Assembly: GCF_002335445.1 (NCBI RefSeq)
Contig: NZ_BDME01000001.1
Coordinates: forward strand, 744,001-808,000
Length of the DNA: 64,000 nucleotides
DNA from: Lebetimonas natsushimae
GTDB taxonomy: Bacteria; Campylobacterota; Campylobacteria; Campylobacterales; Nautiliaceae
Direction: 5' to 3'
Shown here: positions 1 to 9,996 of the stretch, one piece after another
Numbering within the stretch: position 1 is the first letter of the stretch
Layout: every line of letters starts with the position of its first letter
Position numbers and translations under genes: made by a program
Notes under the pieces: model-generated
What the model was told of the DNA's origin: nothing
What the model saw: only the letters and a program-made list of their open reading frames with translations
The model's database searches: none

Positions 1-293
1 ATATTGATGTTACAATGATTAATTTAATTATTGAAAAAGGTCTATTAAAATCTCACAGAAAAATGAAATTAATTGTAACTCTTGTTGATAAACCGGGTTC
101 ACTTATGAGACTTACAGAAATATTAACGGAACAAAAAGCGAACATAGTTCAAATCGGTTATGACAGGACTGATTTGAATTTGGCAATAGGTGATGCAAAT
201 GTGACAATCGCACTTGAAACAAGAGGGCTTGAACATCAAGAGGCAATAAAAAGAGCACTTCATAAAAATAAATATAAATTTGTAGTAGAATAA
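1..293 (+). CDS. ilvA: Threonine ammonia-lyase (threonine dehydratase), C-terminal part
   Basis: The reading frame is open from the left edge, so only the last ~97 residues are present. They begin IDVTMINLIIEKGL, the end of the PLP-dependent catalytic domain of biosynthetic/catabolic threonine dehydratases (GGNID motif region). A C-terminal ACT domain follows (KLIVTLVDKPGSLMRLTEIL onward, roughly 70 residues). The enzyme deaminates threonine to 2-oxobutanoate, the first step to isoleucine. The single short ACT domain suggests the shorter type of the enzyme, but the N-terminus lies outside the window. It ends 9 bp before gatB and is probably cotranscribed with it. The call rests on the ACT domain and the preceding motif. 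Confidence 0.82.
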   Translation, partial: IDVTMINLIIEKGLLKSHRKMKLIVTLVDKPGSLMRLTEILTEQKANIVQIGYDRTDLNLAIGDANVTIALETRGLEHQEAIKRALHKNKYKFVVE

Positions 294-302
294 GGAGAAT
301 AA

Positions 303-1724
303 ATGAAATATGAAGTAGTAATAGGGCTTGAAGTACACGTACAACTTAATACAAAAACAAAAATATTCTGTAGCTGTGCTACAAGTTTTGGAGACACTCC
401 AAATACTAATACATGTCCTGTGTGTTTAGGATTACCAGGGGCTTTACCTGTTCTTAACAAAGAAGCAGTAAGAAAAGCGGTCATGTTTGGTAAAGCTGTA
501 AATGCTACAATAAATAAAAGAAGTATTTTTGCGAGAAAAAATTACTTTTATCCGGATTTGCCAAAAGGTTATCAAATAAGCCAGTTCGAAATCCCAATTG
601 TTGAACACGGTGAATTATTCATAGAAGTTGACGGAAAAACAAAAAGAATAGGAATTACGAGAGCCCATTTGGAAGAAGATGCAGGAAAAAATATGCATGA
701 GGGAGAATATTCAAAAGTTGATCTCAATAGAGCCGGAACCCCTTTGCTTGAGATTGTAAGTGAACCTGATATGAGAAGCAGCGATGAAGCGATTGCATAT
801 CTTAAAAAACTTCATGCAATTGTAAAATATCTCGGAATCAGTGATGCAAATATGCAGGAGGGAAGTTTCAGGTGTGATGCAAATGTTTCAGTAAGACCTA
901 TGGGACAAAAAGAATTCGGTACAAGGGTTGAAATTAAAAACATAAATTCATTCAGATTTATTAAGCAGGCAATCGAATATGAGATTCAGAGGCATATTGA
1001 AGCATACGAATATGATGAATATGATAAAGAAGTGGTGCAGGAAACAAGACTTTTTGACAGTAAAACTGGTGAAACCAGAAGTATGAGGGGAAAAGAAGAG
1101 AGTGCTGATTACAGATATTTTCCGGATCCGGATTTACTTCCGCTTGATGTTCCTGAAGAATTTTTTGATATTGAAATTCCTGAACTTCCTGATGAAAAAA
1201 AAGAAAGATACATAAAAGAATATAAACTCAAAGAATATGATGCTGGAGTTTTAACAAGCGAGCCTGCATTGGCTGAATTTTTTGAAAAAATGGTTTCTCT
1301 TGGCGTTGAACCAAATGCGGCAAACAGATGGCTTGCAATTGAACTTTTAGGAAGACTAAACAAACAAAATATTTCAATTGAAAATTCTCCTGTATCAGCT
1401 GAAAAACTTGCACTTATTGCAATAAGGGAAAAAGAGGCTGTAATTAGCGGAGCCGGAGGTAAAAAAGTATTAGACCTTTTAATGGAAGAAGACATTGAAG
1501 TTGATGCGGCTATTGAGAAATTAGGACTAAAACAAATAAGCGATGAGGGGGCGATTGAAAAAATCGTGGATGAGGTTTTAGCTGCGAATGAAGATAAAGT
1601 AGCTGAATATAAAGCCGGAAAAGAAAAACTTTTTGGATTTTTTGTGGGACAGGTTATGAAAGCAAGCCGTGGAAAAGCAAATCCACAGGTTGTAAATAAA
1701 CTCCTTAAAAGTAAGCTTTCTTGA
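303..1724 (+). CDS. gatB: Aspartyl/glutamyl-tRNA(Asn/Gln) amidotransferase subunit B
   Basis: 473 residues, the usual GatB length. The N-terminus [20 protein letters not shown] is the family signature. It is followed by the zinc-site Cys pairs (CSC, CPVC) and the DANVSVRP / [11 protein letters not shown] motifs, then the C-terminal tail domain ([25 protein letters not shown]). With GatA and GatC it converts mischarged Glu-tRNA(Gln) and Asp-tRNA(Asn) into the correct Gln- and Asn-tRNAs in the cytoplasm. A strong site (AAGGAG) precedes the ATG. Its stop overlaps the TTG start of the following channel gene, indicating translational coupling. gatA and gatC are not in the window. Confidence 0.97.
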   Translation: MKYEVVIGLEVHVQLNTKTKIFCSCATSFGDTPNTNTCPVCLGLPGALPVLNKEAVRKAVMFGKAVNATINKRSIFARKNYFYPDLPKGYQISQFEIPIVEHGELFIEVDGKTKRIGITRAHLEEDAGKNMHEGEYSKVDLNRAGTPLLEIVSEPDMRSSDEAIAYLKKLHAIVKYLGISDANMQEGSFRCDANVSVRPMGQKEFGTRVEIKNINSFRFIKQAIEYEIQRHIEAYEYDEYDKEVVQETRLFDSKTGETRSMRGKEESADYRYFPDPDLLPLDVPEEFFDIEIPELPDEKKERYIKEYKLKEYDAGVLTSEPALAEFFEKMVSLGVEPNAANRWLAIELLGRLNKQNISIENSPVSAEKLALIAIREKEAVISGAGGKKVLDLLMEEDIEVDAAIEKLGLKQISDEGAIEKIVDEVLAANEDKVAEYKAGKEKLFGFFVGQVMKASRGKANPQVVNKLLKSKLS

Positions 1725-3316
1725 AAAGAGAATCAAAACTTGTAAAAGCCCTTGTGGCTTTTGCTTTTTATTTGGATGGAAACGAAAAATATATAAAATT
1801 TAAAAGAAAAACAGACAGACTTCTTAACGACCCTACTTATATGCCTAATAAAATATTTGACATATTTATGCTTATTTTAGTAAGTATCAGTGTTGCAATA
1901 TTACTATATGATGTTAAGCATAATATAAATCCTTTTTTGGAAAAATTTGATTTTTATGTAGTTACTACAATTTTTGTAATTGAATATATTCTAAGGGTGT
2001 GGGTATATAACGATATACATAAAATTATTTTAGAGGAATATGAAATATCGAGTTTTTTGGAAAGAGGATTTGATTTAAAAGGGGTGATTTTTAAAATAGT
2101 AAAAACAAAACTTGAATATATGACCACCCCTTTTGCAATAATTGATTTTTTAGCTATTTTACCTGCATTTAGAAGTTTAAGAATTTTTAGAATTTTTATA
2201 ATTTTCAGACTTTTTAAAATTTTAAGATATACCAATAATCTAAATATTTTTCTAAGTGTTTTAAAAGAGAAAAAATTTGAATTATTCATAGTATTAATTG
2301 CCGTTGTTTTTATTGTGTTTATAGGAGGTTCGATTATATATGTTTTTGAAGCTCATATCAACCCAAATATAAAAAACCTTTTTGATGCTTATTATTGGGC
2401 TTTAATTACAATTTCCACCGTCGGTTATGGGGATATTTCTCCTGTTACCCAGGAAGGAAGAACATTAACAATGTTTTTAATTATTGTTGGTGTGGGAATT
2501 ATCTCATTTACAACGTCAATTATAGCAAGTGCATTTACAGAAAAATTATATGAGGTTAAAACAGAAAAAGTATTTAGGGAAGTTGACCATTATAATGAAT
2601 TTTATTTAATTTGCGGATTTTCGGACGAGGCTGAAATATTGGCCGAAAAATTAAAAAAAGAAAAAAGAGATTTTTTAATTGTGGATACAGATGAAAACAG
2701 GGTAAATGATGCAACGATAAGAGGATACGAAGCTGTTAAGGGGGATATTACACAAAAAGTTTTTTTGAAAAAAATCAATTTTAATAAAATAACAAAAATT
2801 TTTGTATTAACTAATTCTGACATTACGAATACCTTTATAACCCTTACTTTAAGAAGTTTTTCAAAAAATGCTGAAATTATTGCATTGGCTCATGAGGAAA
2901 AAAATATTTCAAAATTGGAAAAAGTAGGAGCCAATTATGTTATTGTCCCCACCAAGGCGACGGCTCTTCTTGCAGGTGTTTATATTGGAAGTCCAATTAC
3001 ATTTGCAGTAATTGATGCTATTTTAAGTGAAAAGAAAAATGCAATTATTGATGAGATAAAAGTAATTGAAAATTCTATTTTAGACGGTAAATTAATTGGT
3101 GAAATCGATTTTGACAAATATAAAATATTACTTTTTGGGGTATTAAAATCAAAAGAATCTGAAATGCTTCAAAAAACCTTTTCTTTATCTAAAGGGCATT
3201 TTTATTTCAATCCTCCATTTGATCTGAAACTGGAAGCTGGGGATATTATTGTTATTATGGGATACAGTGTAAGTATAAACTATTTTAAATATCAAATTGA
3301 AAAGAGTAGTATATGA
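1721..3316 (+). CDS. Voltage-sensor-type K+ channel with C-terminal RCK (TrkA-N/TrkA-C) domains
   Basis: 531 residues. Six hydrophobic segments are visible: S1 near 45-62, S2 near 77-95, S3 near 135-150, and an S4-like stretch near 150-172 with Arg/Lys at every third position ([19 protein letters not shown]). S5 lies near 188-212, then the selectivity filter TVGYGD near 233 and S6. The cytoplasmic part starts near 290 with a Rossmann-type nucleotide fold ([12 protein letters not shown]), followed by a TrkA-C-like segment. It is expected to be an inner-membrane potassium channel gated by voltage and/or ligand. The start is TTG at 1721, overlapping the gatB stop. The next gene encodes a separate RCK protein and overlaps this one, so the two products may work together. 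True voltage gating is inferred from the S4 pattern only. Confidence 0.88.
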   Translation: MKRESKLVKALVAFAFYLDGNEKYIKFKRKTDRLLNDPTYMPNKIFDIFMLILVSISVAILLYDVKHNINPFLEKFDFYVVTTIFVIEYILRVWVYNDIHKIILEEYEISSFLERGFDLKGVIFKIVKTKLEYMTTPFAIIDFLAILPAFRSLRIFRIFIIFRLFKILRYTNNLNIFLSVLKEKKFELFIVLIAVVFIVFIGGSIIYVFEAHINPNIKNLFDAYYWALITISTVGYGDISPVTQEGRTLTMFLIIVGVGIISFTTSIIASAFTEKLYEVKTEKVFREVDHYNEFYLICGFSDEAEILAEKLKKEKRDFLIVDTDENRVNDATIRGYEAVKGDITQKVFLKKINFNKITKIFVLTNSDITNTFITLTLRSFSKNAEIIALAHEEKNISKLEKVGANYVIVPTKATALLAGVYIGSPITFAVIDAILSEKKNAIIDEIKVIENSILDGKLIGEIDFDKYKILLFGVLKSKESEMLQKTFSLSKGHFYFNPPFDLKLEAGDIIVIMGYSVSINYFKYQIEKSSI

Positions 3317-4005
3317 AAATAGCTATTTTTGGATTTAACAAATTTGGGGAAAAAATTGCTTCAACTTTAAAAAAACAAAATGTAATAATAATTGTTTTTG
3401 ATGAAAATGAGGAAAAAAAAGCTAAAGAAAAATTTTTTGATGTTCTTTTGCTAAAAGAAATTACAGATGAGGAGTTAAATAAAATTGAAGAGATAAGTTA
3501 TGCAATCTGTGCTTTGAAAGATGAGGAAAAAAATCTGTTTTTGGTTTTGTCTTTAAGAGAAATTTTTCCTAAACTAAATATTGTAGCAAAAGTTTCAAGT
3601 AAAGAAAATGAATACAAATATAAATTAGCAGGAGCGGATAAAATATTGAATCCTTATGAAATCATTGCGAACAGAATTATGACAATACTTAAGAAACCTT
3701 TAACTCTTAAAGTTATCGAAGAAATTATTTTTTCCGACAATAAACTTTCTTTTTCTGAAATTGTAATACCTGAAAATTCTTTTTTAGAAGGTAAAGCTAT
3801 TAAAGATGTTTATAAGGAAATACAGGGTATTTATAATTTGTTAATTATAGGAATTGTTGATAAACAAATAAGTGATGAAGTTATTTTTGTTACAAAAGGT
3901 ATAAATCATATTTTAAATCATAAAGATGTATTAGTGGTAGTCGGAGATATAGACGAAATTGAAAGATTTAAAAACGATTTAGAAATATTTAAAGGAATGC
4001 AATGA
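3313..4005 (+). CDS. Stand-alone RCK/TrkA-type potassium channel regulatory protein
   Basis: 230 residues. It opens with the nucleotide-binding fold [19 protein letters not shown] (GxxxxG/A pattern). A second acidic strand ends in FDENEEK, typical of NAD(H)- or ATP-binding RCK domains. The second half (about 135-225) looks like a TrkA-C ligand-binding domain (SFLEGKAIKDVY). No membrane segment is present, so it should be cytoplasmic. It overlaps the upstream channel by an ATGA and the downstream gpsA by an ATGA. The natural inference is that it forms mixed gating rings with the channel, or regulates another K+ system. A Trk pore subunit is not seen nearby. Confidence 0.82.
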   Translation: MKIAIFGFNKFGEKIASTLKKQNVIIIVFDENEEKKAKEKFFDVLLLKEITDEELNKIEEISYAICALKDEEKNLFLVLSLREIFPKLNIVAKVSSKENEYKYKLAGADKILNPYEIIANRIMTILKKPLTLKVIEEIIFSDNKLSFSEIVIPENSFLEGKAIKDVYKEIQGIYNLLIIGIVDKQISDEVIFVTKGINHILNHKDVLVVVGDIDEIERFKNDLEIFKGMQ

Positions 4006-4889
4006 TATCTATTATTGGAGCTGGCAGTTGGGGAAGCGCTTTATATCATGCCATAAAGCAAAAAGTAGAAGGTGAGATTGTTATTACTTCTCGAAGAAGA
4101 AGAAACATTGAAGGGTTTGTTGATATTGAAAAGGCTTTGGAAAGTGAATATATTGTTATTGCAATAGCAGCTCAGGCTATAAAAAATTTTTTAAAAAAGT
4201 ATAATTTAAAAGATAAAAAAGTTCTAGTTGCAAGTAAGGGTATTGATAAAGATGAATTAAAATTTTTAAATGAAATATTCGAGGAATATGTAAGCATTAA
4301 TGATCTTGCTTTTCTTTCAGGCCCTTCATTTGCAAAAGAGGTAAAAGAAAATAAACCGACAGCTCTTGTAATTGCTTCCAAAAATATGGAGTTGGCAAAA
4401 AAATTTAAAACTTTTTTCCCAAAATTTATAAAAATTTATATAGATGATGATGTTGAGGGTATTGAAGTGGCCGGGGCGTATAAGAATGTAATAGCAATTG
4501 CAGCCGGAATATGTGAAGGTCTTAATTTAGGAGCCAATGCAAAAGCCGCATTAATTAGCAGGGGACTTGTTGAAATAGACAGATTCGGAGAATTTTTCGG
4601 AGCAAAAAAAGATACTTTTTTGGATGTGGCTGGAGCGGGGGATTTGTTTTTAACAGCAAATTCCACAATGAGCAGGAATTACAGGGTTGGAATAAATTTA
4701 GCCAAAGGCAAAGTTTTAGATGATATATTAAATGAACTAGGTGAGGTTGCAGAAGGTGTATATACCACAGAAGCAATTTATAAATTGTCACAAAAGAATA
4801 ATATTTATACTCCAATTGCCACAGAAGTATATAAAATTTTATATACCGGTAAAAAACCGGTAGAATCTTTAAGAGATTTGCTTATTTAG
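4002..4889 (+). CDS. gpsA: Glycerol-3-phosphate dehydrogenase [NAD(P)+]
   Basis: 295 residues, slightly short for GpsA (about 330) but complete. It has the N-terminal dinucleotide motif GAGSWGSALYHAI, the SKGID and LSGPSFAKEV motifs, the catalytic-lysine region GAYKNVIAIAAGICEG, and GAGDLFLTANSTMSRNYRVG. It reduces dihydroxyacetone phosphate to sn-glycerol 3-phosphate for phospholipid synthesis. It starts within the preceding gene (ATGA overlap), placing it in the gatB/channel operon. Its last 8 bp are overlapped from the other strand by a 31-codon reading frame. Confidence 0.95.
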   Translation: MISIIGAGSWGSALYHAIKQKVEGEIVITSRRRRNIEGFVDIEKALESEYIVIAIAAQAIKNFLKKYNLKDKKVLVASKGIDKDELKFLNEIFEEYVSINDLAFLSGPSFAKEVKENKPTALVIASKNMELAKKFKTFFPKFIKIYIDDDVEGIEVAGAYKNVIAIAAGICEGLNLGANAKAALISRGLVEIDRFGEFFGAKKDTFLDVAGAGDLFLTANSTMSRNYRVGINLAKGKVLDDILNELGEVAEGVYTTEAIYKLSQKNNIYTPIATEVYKILYTGKKPVESLRDLLI

Positions 4890-4977
4890 CTTTTTTTGTT
4901 GCATCAATTGCTATATAAAGAATAGCTCCTGTAGCTATTACACAAAGTGCTAATGCTATAAATCCACTAAATCCCAT
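4882..4977 (-). CDS. Small single-span membrane protein, 31 aa, unrecognised
   Basis: Reads MGFSGFIALALCVIATGAIL followed by YIAIDATKKAK and TAA. A strong ribosome binding site (AAAAAGGAGATATC) lies directly before the ATG on the minus strand. A TATAAT-like -10 (GTTATAATTTTT) of the kind used by neighbouring genes lies further upstream. The product is one hydrophobic helix with a short basic tail, as in bacterial small membrane proteins. It fills what would otherwise be a 150-bp gap between gpsA and tlyA and overlaps the gpsA stop by 8 bp. I do not recognise the family, and no partner can be named. Confidence 0.72.
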   Translation of the reverse strand: MGFSGFIALALCVIATGAILYIAIDATKKAK

Positions 4978-5041
4978 GATATCTCCTTTTTTGGTTTTAA
5001 AAATTATAACAAATTTAATATAATTGTCAAAAAGGTTTTAA

Positions 5042-5761
5042 GTGAGGATAGATAAATTTTTGGTTTTGAAAGGATATGTAACTTCAAGAAACAAAGCAAG
5101 TGAGCTTATAAAAAATAATAAAATAAAAGTAAACGGAAAAATAGTTAATAAAACTTCCTTCGAGGTAAATGAAGATGATAAAATTGAAATTTTAGAAAAA
5201 AAAATTTATGTTAGCAGAGCAGCGTGTAAACTTAAAAATTATTTAGAAAAATTTAACATAAATTTTAACGGAAAAACAGTTTTGGATATCGGAGCAAGTA
5301 CAGGAGGTTTTAGTGAAGTTAGCCTTGAAAAAGGGGCTGAAAAAGTTGTTGCCGTTGATGTTGGGACAAATCAGCTGGCAGAAAAATTAAAAAACAATCC
5401 CAAAATTGAGTCTTATGAAAATACTGATTTTAGAAATTTTGAATATAAAGAAAAATTTGATGTAATTGTAAGTGACGTTAGTTTTATATCTTTAAACAAA
5501 TTGATTAAAAAAATTGATAAATTCGCTAAAAAAGATATTATATTACTTTTTAAACCGCAATTCGAGGTTGGAATTAATATTAAAAGAGATAAAAAAGGTG
5601 TGGTTTTAGATAAAATAGCAATAGAAAAAGCAAGAAAAAATTTTGAAAAAAATTGTAAAAATTTAAACTGGAAGCTTATTAGAAATGAAGAATCAAGTAT
5701 TAAAGGAAAAGAAGGAAATATTGAATATATTTACCATTTTGTAAAGGAAAGCAATGATTAA
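5042..5761 (+). CDS. tlyA: TlyA family rRNA (cytidine-2'-O)-methyltransferase (S4-domain protein)
   Basis: 239 residues. The N-terminal S4 RNA-binding domain is at about 1-60 ([20 protein letters not shown]). A FtsJ/RrmJ-type SAM methyltransferase domain follows, with motif [13 protein letters not shown] near 80 and DVSFISL near 155. The family methylates 16S and/or 23S rRNA at cytidine 2'-OH and was first named for hemolysis. Epsilonproteobacterial members are usually this length. The start is GTG at 5042, preceded by AAAAAGG and an AATATAAT -10-like element. The end overlaps ispG by 8 bp, so the two are coupled. Confidence 0.92.
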   Translation: MRIDKFLVLKGYVTSRNKASELIKNNKIKVNGKIVNKTSFEVNEDDKIEILEKKIYVSRAACKLKNYLEKFNINFNGKTVLDIGASTGGFSEVSLEKGAEKVVAVDVGTNQLAEKLKNNPKIESYENTDFRNFEYKEKFDVIVSDVSFISLNKLIKKIDKFAKKDIILLFKPQFEVGINIKRDKKGVVLDKIAIEKARKNFEKNCKNLNWKLIRNEESSIKGKEGNIEYIYHFVKESND

Positions 5762-6812
5762 AAGATATCCTACAAGAAAAATTAAAATAAGAAATGTGGA
5801 AATAGGAGGGGATGCCCCAATTTCCGTTCAATCTATGACCTATTCAAAAACAAAAGATATAAATTCTACTCTTGAGCAGATTAACAGGCTTTATTTTGCG
5901 GGTGCTGATTTGGTTAGGGTGGCTGTTTTGGATGATGAGGATGCAAAAGCTTTAAAAACTATTGTTGAAAAATCGCCTCTTCCTGTTATCGCTGATATTC
6001 ATTTTAATTATAAATTAGGTTTGGAAGCTGCTAAATATGTTGATGCGCTTAGAATTAACCCGGGAAATATTGGTGGAAAAGAAAGGGTTAGAGAAATAGT
6101 AAAAGCTTGTAAAGAAAGAAATCTGCCCATTAGAATTGGTGTAAATGCCGGAAGTTTGGAAGATCATCTGGAAAATAAATACGGACAGACCCCGAAGGCA
6201 ATGGTTGAAAGCGCCCTTTGGCATATTAAATTTTTAGAAGACTTGGATTTTTTTGATATAAAAGTTTCACTTAAAGCTAGTGATGTGTTAAGAACCGTTG
6301 AAGCCTACAGAAAATTGAGACCTCTTGTTGATTATCCTTTTCATTTGGGAGTTACGGAAGCTGGGACAAAGTTTCATGCAACTATAAAAAGTGCAGCGGC
6401 ATTTGGAGCTTTGCTTCTTGATGGGATAGGGGATACTTTAAGGGTTTCAATTACGGGCGAACTTGAGGAGGAGATAAAAGTTGCAAAGGCAATTTTGCAG
6501 GATTTAGGTTTAATTAAAGGTGTTAATATAATTTCCTGTCCCACATGTGGAAGAATAGAAGTTGATTTACCTCCTATTGTAGAGGCTGTAGAAAAAGCCA
6601 CAAAAGATATAAAAGTACCTCTTAATCTGTCTGTTATGGGTTGTGTAGTAAATGCATTAGGGGAGGCTAAAGAAGCGGATTTAGCAATTGCATGTGGAAA
6701 AGGATATGGACTTATTTTAAAAAAAGGTGAAATTATAGGAAAATACAAAGAAAAAGAGTTACTTTCAAAATTTTTGGAAGAAATAAACAAATATGTTAAG
6801 GAGAATAAATGA
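5754..6812 (+). CDS. ispG: 4-hydroxy-3-methylbut-2-en-1-yl diphosphate synthase (flavodoxin/ferredoxin)
   Basis: 352 residues, the normal length of the bacterial short-form enzyme. The N-terminal TIM-barrel part is marked by [26 protein letters not shown] and [10 protein letters not shown]. The C-terminal iron-sulfur part carries the cluster cysteines in [12 protein letters not shown] and [11 protein letters not shown]. It catalyses the penultimate step of the MEP isoprenoid pathway, using a [4Fe-4S] cluster. It overlaps tlyA at the start. Its stop overlaps the ATG of the next small gene (ATGA). Confidence 0.97.
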   Translation: MIKRYPTRKIKIRNVEIGGDAPISVQSMTYSKTKDINSTLEQINRLYFAGADLVRVAVLDDEDAKALKTIVEKSPLPVIADIHFNYKLGLEAAKYVDALRINPGNIGGKERVREIVKACKERNLPIRIGVNAGSLEDHLENKYGQTPKAMVESALWHIKFLEDLDFFDIKVSLKASDVLRTVEAYRKLRPLVDYPFHLGVTEAGTKFHATIKSAAAFGALLLDGIGDTLRVSITGELEEEIKVAKAILQDLGLIKGVNIISCPTCGRIEVDLPPIVEAVEKATKDIKVPLNLSVMGCVVNALGEAKEADLAIACGKGYGLILKKGEIIGKYKEKELLSKFLEEINKYVKENK

Positions 6813-7093
6813 GCGCTACTACAATGATATACATAGTAGCATTATTAAGTGTTTCATTGGCGGTTATATTTTTATTATTAATTTTGAAGCCAAATAAAGT
6901 TACAAAAGAAAAATTGGAAAAAATTTTAGGAGATGAAGCTCTAAAAAATCTTAAAAATGCAAAAGATGAAACTGAAATGAAACAAATAATCAGAAATTTA
7001 CCAAAAAAAACAAGAACAAAACTTAAAGTTTTGTTAGAATCTCAGGATATAAGAGAAGCTATCAAAGCTATAAATGAACATATTAGAAATTAA
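6809..7093 (+). CDS. Small membrane-anchored protein of unknown function, 94 aa
   Basis: One hydrophobic N-terminal segment (about residues 6-26, [21 protein letters not shown]) is followed by a charged, Lys/Glu-rich helical region of about 65 residues that should face the cytoplasm. The ATG overlaps the ispG stop (ATGA), and translation is probably coupled. The last 11 bp overlap a gene on the other strand. I do not recognise a family. The coupling and intact frame support a real gene. Confidence 0.75.
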   Translation: MSATTMIYIVALLSVSLAVIFLLLILKPNKVTKEKLEKILGDEALKNLKNAKDETEMKQIIRNLPKKTRTKLKVLLESQDIREAIKAINEHIRN

Positions 7094-7337
7094 ATTTTTT
7101 TCTAAGTGCGGGAGAAGTTAAAACTTCTGCAATTTCTATATGCAAATCTTCTTTTTTTTCTGAATCTATTTTTTTGTATTTTCTTTCATTTTCAGATAAA
7201 ATAATACCAATTTCAATAGGATTATTTGTTGATTTAAGTTGGGTAATTAAATCGTTGTCATCAGTTTCAATAACAATTTCTTTTAGTTCAATAGTATTTG
7301 GCGAATCTTTAAAAGGAAAAGTTATTTTGATAATCAT
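7083..7337 (-). CDS. Hypothetical protein, 84 aa
   Basis: A soluble, acidic protein with no signal or membrane segment. The start is supported by AAAAAAGGATATAT before the ATG and by a GTTATAATTTT -10-like element in the 38-bp gap shared with dnaB. Its 3' end overlaps the preceding plus-strand gene by 11 bp. No motif was recognised. The alternating strand-like N-terminus (IIKITFPF...ELKEIVIET) suggests a small alpha/beta fold, which is inference only. Confidence 0.65.
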   Translation of the reverse strand: MIIKITFPFKDSPNTIELKEIVIETDDNDLITQLKSTNNPIEIGIILSENERKYKKIDSEKKEDLHIEIAEVLTSPALRKKFNF

Positions 7338-7375
7338 ATATATCCTTTTTTAAAATTATAACATAAGGAGAAGAT

Positions 7376-8776
7376 TTGAATTTATATAATTTAGATATCG
7401 AAAGAGGAATTCTAAGCGCAATAATATTTGACGGAAAAGTTTATGAAGATGTGGCGGCTATACTTAAGCCGAAAGATTTTTACCTTCCTTTTCACCAGTA
7501 CCTTTTTGAGACAATGGAAGATCTCTATCATAAAGATATGCCAATTGATGAAATATTTTTAAGGGATTTACTTGTTAAAAAGAAAAAATTTGATGAAGAG
7601 GCTTTTTTGGAAATTTTAGGTACTGCTCCGATTGAAGCAGTTGAAATATATGCAAAAGAGATAAAAGATTTATCGGTAAAAAGGGAGCTTATTCATTTAG
7701 CAACTGAAATTAAAAAAACAGTTTTGGAAGAAGATAAAAGGGCAATTGAAGAAGTAGAAGAGATTCAAAGTAAACTTTTTACAATTGCGACCTCTAATCT
7801 TTCAGGCGATTTTAAAGATTCAAATAAAATAATAAATGAAACTATTGATTATATTAAAAAACAGGTTTCAAAACAGAATAAAATAGTGACAGGTCTTGAT
7901 ACAGGTTTTGTGGAACTTAACAGAATGACAAGCGGTTTCAATGAGGGGGATTTGATAATTATTGCTGCTAGGCCTTCTATGGGTAAAACGGCTTTTGCCC
8001 TTAATCTTGCCTTTAATGTTTTAAAACAGGATAAGGGAGTTGCAATATTTTCTCTTGAAATGCCGGCAGAACAGCTTATGCTTAGAATGATAAGTGCGGC
8101 CAGTAAAATACCTCTTCAGGATTTAAGAAGGGGTAATTTAAATGATGAAGAGTGGACCAAACTTACCGAAATCAGTGATTATTTAAGTGATAAACCTCTG
8201 TTTGTAGATGATGAAGGCAGTGTAAACATTCATACAATAAGGGCAAAACTCAGAAAACTAAAAGCCCAAAATCCGAACATTTCTTTGGCTATAATAGATT
8301 ATCTGCAGCTTATTACTTCTGACATTAGAGAAAGACATCTGGCAATTGCGGAAATAAGCAGAAGTTTAAAACTACTAGCCAGGGAACTTCAAATTCCGAT
8401 AATTGCCCTGTCCCAGTTAAACAGGGCGCTTGAAAGCAGGCCTAACAAACGGCCAATGTTGAGCGATCTTAGAGAATCAGGAGCAATTGAACAGGATGCG
8501 GATATAATTATGTTTATTTACCGGGATGATGTGTATAAAGCCCTAGAGGCTAAACAAAAACAAAAAGAGGCACTTGAAAAGGGTAAAGCGGTTGAAATTG
8601 ATTTTAAGGAAAAAGAAGTTGAAGATGCGGAAATAATTATCGGAAAACAAAGAAACGGACCGACAGGTACTGTTGAAATGTTATTCCATAAAAAATATAC
8701 CTTATTTACAGATAAGGTTAGTGAGGTAACTGAAATTGAACATACGGAAGCCACTATCGATATTCCTAATATTTAG
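7376..8776 (+). CDS. dnaB: Replicative DNA helicase DnaB
   Basis: 466 residues, standard DnaB length. The N-terminal DnaB-N domain starts NLDIERGILSAIIF. The RecA-like helicase domain has Walker A ARPSMGKTAFALN near 200 and the motifs FSLEMPAEQLMLRM, IIDYLQLI and LSQLNRALESRPNKRPMLSDLRESGAIEQDAD. It unwinds DNA at the replication fork as a hexameric ring. The start is TTG at 7376 after ATAAGGAGAAGA. The comEC frame begins inside its 3' end. Confidence 0.97.
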   Translation: MNLYNLDIERGILSAIIFDGKVYEDVAAILKPKDFYLPFHQYLFETMEDLYHKDMPIDEIFLRDLLVKKKKFDEEAFLEILGTAPIEAVEIYAKEIKDLSVKRELIHLATEIKKTVLEEDKRAIEEVEEIQSKLFTIATSNLSGDFKDSNKIINETIDYIKKQVSKQNKIVTGLDTGFVELNRMTSGFNEGDLIIIAARPSMGKTAFALNLAFNVLKQDKGVAIFSLEMPAEQLMLRMISAASKIPLQDLRRGNLNDEEWTKLTEISDYLSDKPLFVDDEGSVNIHTIRAKLRKLKAQNPNISLAIIDYLQLITSDIRERHLAIAEISRSLKLLARELQIPIIALSQLNRALESRPNKRPMLSDLRESGAIEQDADIIMFIYRDDVYKALEAKQKQKEALEKGKAVEIDFKEKEVEDAEIIIGKQRNGPTGTVEMLFHKKYTLFTDKVSEVTEIEHTEATIDIPNI

Positions 8777-9929
8777 TTTTTTATTAATTTTAAGGGGATT
8801 TTTTTCTTTTATTTTTTATAAAAATTTTATTTCTCATAAAATATTTAAAATTGAAGGATATGTTTCAAATCAATATAAAAAGAAAAATTATTATGTGTTA
8901 AAAATAAAATCTAGAAATTTTTCATTTTATACAATAAACAGGTCTAATTTAAAAAATTTACTTAATGAAAATATAAGTATTAAAATTTTTACCAAAAATA
9001 TTTCTTTTAAAGACTATCTTTTTGGATTTTTTGCACCTAGTTTTGATTTAAAATTAAAAGATGTCAGTTTTTTAGAAAAATATATTGAATTTCAGCATAA
9101 AGATAAAAAAATTACTAATCTTTATAAAGCTTTGTATTTTGGAAGATCTATTGATTATGATACAAGACAAAAACTGAGTACTCTTGGAATTTCTCATCTT
9201 TTTGCACTTAGTGGGCTTCATTTGGGGGTTTTAAGCGGAATTTTATTTTTAATTTTATCTCCTTTTTATAAATTTTTTCAACAACGATTTTTCCCGTTTA
9301 GAAACAGGTTTTTTGATTTGGGAATAGTAGTTTTTTTTGTAGAATTTTTATATTTATATTTTACTAATTTTCCCCCTTCTCTTGTGAGGGCTTTTATAAT
9401 GGAGATAGTTATTTTTATAAGTCTGGTTTATCTGGAAAAAGAGCCGTTGAAAATACTTTTTTTTACTTTTTTGGCAAGCTTGCTGATTTTTTTTGAAAAG
9501 GTTTTCAGTATAGGATATTTTCTGAGTTTTATAGGTGTTTATTATATTTTTCTGTTTATTAAATATTTTAAAATAAATTTTGTAAATACTCTGATTTTAA
9601 GTTTTTATATGTATATGATGATGTTTGTGATTGGGCATTTTTTCTTTTATAATTTTAATTATTATCAGCTTTTGTCCCCAATTGTCAATATTCTGTTTTC
9701 TGTTTTTTATCCGGTAAGTATTTTTGTTCATTTTATAGGAATTGGAGATTTGTTTGATAATTTGATAAAATGGTATTTAAATTTAGGAGAGAAATATTAT
9801 TATGTTAAGATACATGATTTTACTTTAACTGTTTTTTTATTTTTAAGTTTAATTGCTTATTACAGAAAATGGGCTTTTTATGGTATAAATGCATTAGCAT
9901 TGAGTATTTTATTATATATTATTTTGTAA
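8736..9929 (+). CDS. comEC: ComEC/Rec2 family competence membrane protein
   Basis: 397 residues, largely hydrophobic with about ten membrane helices. The family hallmark LSTLGISHLFALSGLHLG (competence domain) is near residues 146-163. A PPSLVRAFIME motif near 210 is also characteristic. The protein forms the inner-membrane channel for single-stranded DNA uptake in natural transformation. Length and layout match the short ComEC of Campylobacterota, which lack the beta-lactamase domain. The most likely start is TTG at 8736, inside dnaB (41-bp overlap), with GAGG ten bases before it; an internal start slightly downstream cannot be excluded. Confidence 0.82.
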   Translation: MNIRKPLSIFLIFSFLLILRGFFSFIFYKNFISHKIFKIEGYVSNQYKKKNYYVLKIKSRNFSFYTINRSNLKNLLNENISIKIFTKNISFKDYLFGFFAPSFDLKLKDVSFLEKYIEFQHKDKKITNLYKALYFGRSIDYDTRQKLSTLGISHLFALSGLHLGVLSGILFLILSPFYKFFQQRFFPFRNRFFDLGIVVFFVEFLYLYFTNFPPSLVRAFIMEIVIFISLVYLEKEPLKILFFTFLASLLIFFEKVFSIGYFLSFIGVYYIFLFIKYFKINFVNTLILSFYMYMMMFVIGHFFFYNFNYYQLLSPIVNILFSVFYPVSIFVHFIGIGDLFDNLIKWYLNLGEKYYYVKIHDFTLTVFLFLSLIAYYRKWAFYGINALALSILLYIIL

Positions 9930-9996
9930 GTGTCTATCACTTTTATGAATTTTGAATAGTTATAGAAAAATATTCTTTTAATAAAAAAGGAGTTTT

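Noticed and set aside
1109-1495. 128-codon antisense frame in gatB, and similar long antisense frames in ispG (6374-6790) and hypF (21954-22352)
   Set aside because: They mirror codon bias of well-identified genes on the other strand, have low-complexity Ser/Phe/Ile-rich translations, and lack ribosome binding sites.
3313-4005. Trk potassium uptake system (TrkA with TrkH)
   Set aside because: The protein has only one nucleotide-binding/TrkA-C pair, half of a classical TrkA, and no TrkH-like pore gene is adjacent; coupling to the channel gene fits better.
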